The position numbers and the translations under genes are program-made. From positions 1 to 9,171 of the forward strand of contig JAEWAK010000039.1 in the NCBI GenBank assembly GCA_023391695.1: a stretch of DNA of 9,171 bases, given 5' to 3'. A model generated the notes under the pieces. That model worked only from the letters and a program-made list of their open reading frames with translations, was not told the DNA's origin and did not search any database. Shown one piece after another: positions 5,415-9,171 of this stretch (the first letter of the stretch is position 1; every line of letters starts with the position of its first letter). This DNA is from Bacillota bacterium (lineage in GTDB: Bacteria > Bacillota > Clostridia > Lachnospirales > Lachnospiraceae).

Positions 5415-5595
5415 TAGCATAGAATATTATGAAAGCGGAATGAGGTTTCACAAGCTTGTTTGTATTCTGATTGAAACAATAGGGTCATAAACATGCTTTT
5501 GGTGAGGAAAACGGAATATTACAAGTTTGCTGCACAAGCATTGGTATGCATTAGTTAACAGAGTCAGGTAAATTAAAGGAAAGGAGAAAGGGCCT
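5415..5595 (+). other. Long 5' leader of the YtrA-type operon
   Basis: About 180 untranslated bases between the operator and the first gene. Two tiny frames are present: ATG at 5440 to 5490 (16 residues, MRFHKLVCILIETIGS) and ATG at 5493 to 5558 (21 residues, beginning MLLVRKTEYYKFAAQALVC). Neither has a good ribosome binding site. ACAAGCTTGT at about 5450-5459 is a short palindrome. I see no terminator/antiterminator pair and no known riboswitch. Confidence 0.3.
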
Positions 5596-5955
5596 ATGAT
5601 TATTATTGATTATAAAGACCGGAGACCAATCTATGAGCAGGTGGTGGAGCGTTTGGAAGAATTGATTTTAAAGGGTGTCCTGGAACCGGGCAGCCAGCTT
5701 CCATCCGTACGGAACTTAGCGATGGAACTGTCGATTAACCCCAATACGATCCAGCGGGCATACATGGAACTGGAACGCAGGAGATTTATTTATTCCGTAA
5801 AAGGAAAAGGCAGTTTTATTGCGGATAATGAAAACCTGATTGACATCAAAAAGGAAGAGTTACTTGATAAACTGGGTGCAGTTATAAAGGAAGCGAAGGA
5901 AATCGGGATCTCGAAAGAACAAATTATTGCTAAAGTGAACGAGGGCTATATTTAA
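5596..5955 (+). CDS. GntR-family transcriptional repressor, YtrA subfamily
   Basis: A short 119-residue regulator. The N-terminal GntR winged helix-turn-helix occupies residues 8-76, with GSQLPSVRNLAMELSINPNT (32-51) as the conserved HTH core and GKGSFI (70-75) as the wing tip. Only about 40 residues follow, which is the YtrA subfamily hallmark and serves dimerisation rather than ligand binding. YtrA members usually control adjacent ABC transporters and often respond to cell-envelope stress. Here the gene is followed after 12 bases by an ABC ATPase and a permease, and a YtrA-like operator lies at its promoter. The ATG is preceded by AAGGAG nine bases upstream. Assignment is strong; the inducing signal is unknown. 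Confidence 0.92.
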   Translation: MIIIDYKDRRPIYEQVVERLEELILKGVLEPGSQLPSVRNLAMELSINPNTIQRAYMELERRRFIYSVKGKGSFIADNENLIDIKKEELLDKLGAVIKEAKEIGISKEQIIAKVNEGYI

Positions 5956-5967
5956 GGAGGGATTGAA

Positions 5968-6870
5968 ATGATAGAAGCTGTGGAGTTAAGCAAGCAGTTT
6001 GAAAAAGTAAAAGCATTGGACCGGGTTACGGCTGGTATTAAGGAAGGTAATGTATTCGGGCTGGTAGGTACCAACGGCGCCGGGAAAAGTACTTTTATCC
6101 GTATGTTGTGCGGTATATTAAAACCCGACACCGGAACGGTAAAAATCGACGGCATGGAGGTATTCGAGAATACAAAGGCAAAGGACTTATTTTACTATAT
6201 TTCCGATGACCAGTATTATTTTAATAATGCAACCCCAAAAGACTTAAAAGCATATTACCGGGTAATCTATAAGGGTTTTGATGCCAGGCGGTTTGATTCC
6301 TTGATGGACCAGTTTGAATTGGACCAGAAACGTAAGATCAATACCTTTTCAAAAGGAATGAAAAAACAGGTTTCGGTTATCTGCGGAGTCTGCGCAGGCA
6401 CCAAATATCTTTTCTGTGATGAAACCTTTGACGGGCTTGATCCGGTCATGCGTCAGGCAGTCAAGAGCATATTTGCCAGAGAGATTTCGGAAAGGGGCAT
6501 GACACCGGTTATTGCTTCCCACAATCTTAGGGAACTGGAGGATATCTGTGACCATATCGGGCTGCTTCATAAGGGTGGTATCTTATTATCCAGGGATTTA
6601 TTCGACATGAAACTGAGTATACATAAAATACAATGCGTATTTAAGCAGGAAACAGACATAACGCAAATATTTGAAGGTCTTGACCTGCTAAAGATAGATA
6701 AAAGGGGGTCCCTTTATACTATTACAATCAGGGGGACCAGTGAGGAAATAACCGGCTGTTTGAACCAGGCAGATCCTTTATTTTCGGAAATACTTCCTTT
6801 ATCTCTGGAAGAGATATTTATAAGTGAAACGGAGGTAGTCGGATATGACATCAAAAAACTTATTCTTTAA
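5968..6870 (+). CDS. ABC transporter ATP-binding protein (YtrB-like)
   Basis: A 300-residue cytoplasmic nucleotide-binding subunit. Walker A is GTNGAGKST (34-42); the signature is the degenerate FSKGM (127-131) in place of LSGGQ, common in this exporter group; Walker B is YLFCDE (147-152), with a Cys where a Leu is usual, followed by a D-loop GLD; the H-loop histidine is H185 (IASHN). The glutamate after Walker B is kept, so ATP hydrolysis is expected. The last 80-90 residues are an accessory C-terminal domain seen in many ABC-2 ATPases. A strong AGGAGG lies seven bases before the ATG. The gene overlaps the permease start by 26 bases, implying translational coupling and a 1:1 complex. Substrate is not predictable from sequence; export or envelope-stress relief is a family-based guess. 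Confidence 0.93.
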   Translation: MIEAVELSKQFEKVKALDRVTAGIKEGNVFGLVGTNGAGKSTFIRMLCGILKPDTGTVKIDGMEVFENTKAKDLFYYISDDQYYFNNATPKDLKAYYRVIYKGFDARRFDSLMDQFELDQKRKINTFSKGMKKQVSVICGVCAGTKYLFCDETFDGLDPVMRQAVKSIFAREISERGMTPVIASHNLRELEDICDHIGLLHKGGILLSRDLFDMKLSIHKIQCVFKQETDITQIFEGLDLLKIDKRGSLYTITIRGTSEEITGCLNQADPLFSEILPLSLEEIFISETEVVGYDIKKLIL

Positions 6871-8980
6871 ACTGCAGAAAGAGGATTTAAAAAGAAGGAT
6901 ATGGACCATTGCCCTGTCGGTTCTGGCATTCTTTTTGTTCCTTACGGTAGCATTAGCCATAAGCATTGGCAATTACGATACCACCTATCTGACAAAAGAG
7001 CAGATAGCCAGGTATTTGGAAGGGGTAATAGGCTCACAGTATCTGCTCGTAAGTTTTATTACCGTTGCCGGTGCGGTCATTTGCGGTTTAAGCAGCTTCT
7101 TTTATTTGCATTCCAGAAAAAAGGTGGATTTATACCATAGCATACCGGTTCGGCGCGAGTTATTATTTGCGGTAAATTTTCTGAACGGCGTGCTGATTTA
7201 TTTAGTGCCTTATATTGTCAATGTCATATTGTGTTTTGTCATATTGCAGATTAACGGCTATATGAGTACGGCTATGTTTGCTACGGCTTTTACGGCGGTG
7301 GGAATTAACTTATTGTTTTATTGTCTCATTTATACCCTGGCGATTATAGCGGTTATGCTTACCGGAAATTTTATTGTAAGCTGTTTTGGGACCGCGGTTT
7401 TTCTTTTATACGGTCCGGTTTTAATGGGTGTAAAGATAATGTATTGCCTGGATTTTTATAAAACTTATGGAGGTGACAGATCAGACAGCGTAATCTTTAA
7501 ATTTTTATCACCGTTAGGAAGCTATTACACTATAATAAACCCAAGAGAATTGAATGAATTACAGGCGGATCCCGCAAGTATTTTAAAGACTATCCTTGTT
7601 ACCGCGGTGCTGATCCTGTTTTCCTTATTTTTATATAAAAAACGTCCTTCCGAAGCGGCAGGAAAGGCCATGGCTTTCTCTGTTTCGAAACCGGTTATCA
7701 AGTTTTTGCTGGTTATACCCGCAGCTTTGGCAGGGGGAATCATCTTCAGACAGATTGCGTCCAACGCTTCCACCGGCTGGTTTATTTTCGGATTGGTCTT
7801 TATCTTTATCATTTCCTGCGGAATCATAGAAATTATTTATGACTTTGATATCCGGAGTATTTTCAACCATAAAAAACATATGTTGATTTGCGGAGCTGTC
7901 GTGGCTGTAATTGTAGGTATCTTTCAATTTGATTTATTTAAATATGACCTTTACATACCGGATAAAAATAAGATAGAAAGTATGAGCATAGCCGTATCCG
8001 GACTAGACGACAATCTGGATTATCTGGAACAGGATTCCCAGGGGAACGGTTTCAGATATACGGACAGAGATACTTATCAGTTAAAATATATGGAATTAAC
8101 GGATATCAGGGCAGCTTATACCTTAGCCGGCCAGGGGATCGAGAATGTCAAGGATGACGGCGAAACTGATTCACAGGATTATTTCACTTACAGGATAAAA
8201 TATAATTTAAAAAATGGCCGTACCGTATATAGAAACTATAGCCTGCCCCTGGAGGAAAGCAATGGCCTTTTAAAGGAGCTCTTTGCAAGCGAAGAATTTA
8301 AGAAAGGACATTATCCCATCTTTAACTGGGATGCCGGTGACATTACGGCCATATCCTCCTATAACAGGATGGAGAATAAGGACTTCGGCCTGGATGAAGG
8401 GGAAAAGCAGGAACTATTAGACATTTATAAAGCGGAATTAATGAAGCTTTCTGTGGATGAAATAACCGCTGTACAGCCGGCTGCTACCGTAGTCTTCTGG
8501 CTAAAAGAAGATAATACGAAAGAGTTAAGAAGCGGCCGTTCGGTCGATTATTACGTCTATCCCCAATTTGAAAATACTATATCGTTTTTGAAAGAGCATG
8601 GTTTTGACCCGTCCAAACAGGCTGGTGTACAGGATGTTAGATCAATCAGGATAAATAATTACCAGTCCCTGACGGATAAATCACAAGTCTACCAGACCGA
8701 ATATGCAGTTGCCCAGACTGAATATGCAGTTGCGGCGGAAGAGGTGAATAGGACCGTAACCTATACGGATAAAAATAAAATCGAAGTGATCCTGCCCTAT
8801 CTTATTGACAGCGATTACTGCTGGAACTTTAGAAGTATTTTAAATTGGGAAAAGGATATGGAAGTAAGGCTGGACCTGAGTAAAGACGAGTATGGCAATG
8901 AAGAAAGCTATAACTATTATTTCAGGGAAGACGTACCGGGCTTTGTAAAACAGGCCGTAAATTATAGGGAAGAAGAATAA
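6845..8980 (+). CDS. ABC-2 type transporter permease with large C-terminal non-membrane domain
   Basis: A 711-residue membrane protein. About nine hydrophobic segments occur near residues 20-42, 62-88, 104-134, 142-172, 174-200, 246-264, 283-303, 311-332 and 346-365. The cytoplasmic KKVDLYHSIPVRRE (92-105) matches the short coupling motif of Firmicute ABC-2 permeases that pair with YtrB-like ATPases. Residues 366-711 are hydrophilic, rich in acidic residues and Tyr, with no further membrane segment; an odd number of segments with a cytoplasmic N-terminus would put this domain outside the cell. I believe this tail corresponds to a domain of unknown function (possibly DUF6449), from memory. The ATG has GGAGG nine bases upstream. 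It is the last gene of the operon, and the hairpin terminator begins 29 bases after the stop. Confidence 0.88.
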   Translation: MTSKNLFFKLQKEDLKRRIWTIALSVLAFFLFLTVALAISIGNYDTTYLTKEQIARYLEGVIGSQYLLVSFITVAGAVICGLSSFFYLHSRKKVDLYHSIPVRRELLFAVNFLNGVLIYLVPYIVNVILCFVILQINGYMSTAMFATAFTAVGINLLFYCLIYTLAIIAVMLTGNFIVSCFGTAVFLLYGPVLMGVKIMYCLDFYKTYGGDRSDSVIFKFLSPLGSYYTIINPRELNELQADPASILKTILVTAVLILFSLFLYKKRPSEAAGKAMAFSVSKPVIKFLLVIPAALAGGIIFRQIASNASTGWFIFGLVFIFIISCGIIEIIYDFDIRSIFNHKKHMLICGAVVAVIVGIFQFDLFKYDLYIPDKNKIESMSIAVSGLDDNLDYLEQDSQGNGFRYTDRDTYQLKYMELTDIRAAYTLAGQGIENVKDDGETDSQDYFTYRIKYNLKNGRTVYRNYSLPLEESNGLLKELFASEEFKKGHYPIFNWDAGDITAISSYNRMENKDFGLDEGEKQELLDIYKAELMKLSVDEITAVQPAATVVFWLKEDNTKELRSGRSVDYYVYPQFENTISFLKEHGFDPSKQAGVQDVRSIRINNYQSLTDKSQVYQTEYAVAQTEYAVAAEEVNRTVTYTDKNKIEVILPYLIDSDYCWNFRSILNWEKDMEVRLDLSKDEYGNEESYNYYFREDVPGFVKQAVNYREEE
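8693..8734 (+). repeat. In-frame 21-bp tandem duplication inside the permease gene
   Basis: Two adjacent 21-base units (8693-8713 and 8714-8734) differ at only two positions and both encode QTEYAVA (residues 617-630). The differences are silent third-position changes, so the duplication is slightly aged and selected to stay in frame, or is a polymorphic slippage site in the outer domain. Confidence 0.85.
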
Positions 8981-9009
8981 AAACAGTATATAACACGGTT
9001 ATACCGTAT

Positions 9010-9047
9010 AACAGGAAACCTGCCGGTCTTATGGCAGGTTTTCTGTT
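9010..9047 (+). terminator. Intrinsic terminator of the ABC transporter operon
   Basis: Stem arms 9010-9024 and 9033-9047 are complementary at 14 of 15 positions (one G-T wobble) around an 8-base loop. The GC core is CCTGCC / GGCAGG, followed by TTTTCTGTT on the 3' side. It starts 29 bases after the permease stop codon. Confidence 0.75.
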
Positions 9048-9059
9048 ACTGTTCACTGC

Positions 9060-9171
9060 CTGTACACGCGACGTGTTTTTTGTGAGTGAAGCGGAGCGAA
9101 AGTCACAGAAAACCGGAGAATTGCCGCGCCAAAACGCTGTCTTTGCGTTTTGTGTGCATCGCGAAGCGCGT
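9060..9171. repeat. GC-rich hairpin sequence at the right edge
   Basis: No coding region is supported. TTTTTTGTGA at about 9076-9085 pairs with TCACAGAAAA further on (9 of 10 positions). CAAAACGC (9130-9137) pairs exactly with GCGTTTTG (9145-9152). CGCGC (9125-9129) pairs with GCGCG (9166-9170) as an outer stem. The sequence is cut by the window end. It resembles the left edge in being GC-rich and self-complementary, though I see no shared sequence, and it may be a dispersed repeat or the start of a structured RNA. Confidence 0.35.

Noticed and set aside
7525..7927. Two overlapping minus-strand frames of about 100 codons inside the permease gene
   Set aside because: Shadows of the long permease reading frame; no ribosome binding site or domain.

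Overview
The window looks like the chromosome of a strictly anaerobic, low-to-moderate GC Firmicute, most likely a Lachnospiraceae/Clostridium cluster XIVa-type bacterium. The grounds are strong AGGAGG-type ribosome binding sites, a TTG start on one gene, consensus TTGACA/TATAAT promoters, an NfnAB flavoenzyme, Rex redox regulators and a YtrA-type GntR/ABC operon. No rRNA, tRNA, CRISPR array, transposase or phage gene is visible.

Left part (1-3160, minus strand): one compact operon reading nfnA, nfnB, rex. NfnA and NfnB are the two subunits of a ferredoxin/NAD(H)/NADP(H) transhydrogenase (electron-bifurcating Nfn type, also annotated as glutamate synthase small subunit plus PyrK-like subunit). 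The last gene is a Rex NADH/NAD+ sensor whose start overlaps the nfnB stop by 4 bases. A near-canonical Rex box (3082-3099) and a second 24-bp dyad (3132-3155) sit upstream.

Middle part (3388-5174, minus strand): a second operon, rex2 then a LysR-type regulator with a TTG start, driven by a perfect consensus promoter (TTGACA-N17-TATAAT). The same dyad, ATATCGATA-N6-TATCGATAT, lies over the presumed start site of this promoter, upstream of nfnA, and inside a perfect 25-bp inverted repeat downstream of the LysR gene. Its core (TCGATAT-N4-ATATCGA) has the length and symmetry of a Rex box, and both Rex proteins have a DNA-binding wing unlike classical Rex. I infer a local redox regulon in which one or both divergent Rex paralogs, or the LysR protein, bind this motif and coordinate rex2-lysR with nfnAB-rex.

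Right part (5360-9047, plus strand): an independent three-gene operon made of a short YtrA-type GntR repressor, an ABC ATPase, and a 711-residue permease with about nine membrane segments and a large C-terminal non-membrane domain. It has its own promoter (TTGACA-N17-TATACT), an ACTGTA-N13-TACACT operator close to the known YtrA box, a leader of about 200 bases, and a hairpin terminator at 9010-9047.

Both edges (1-123 and 9060-9171) hold GC-richer, hairpin-forming sequence that is not coding and may be dispersed repeats.
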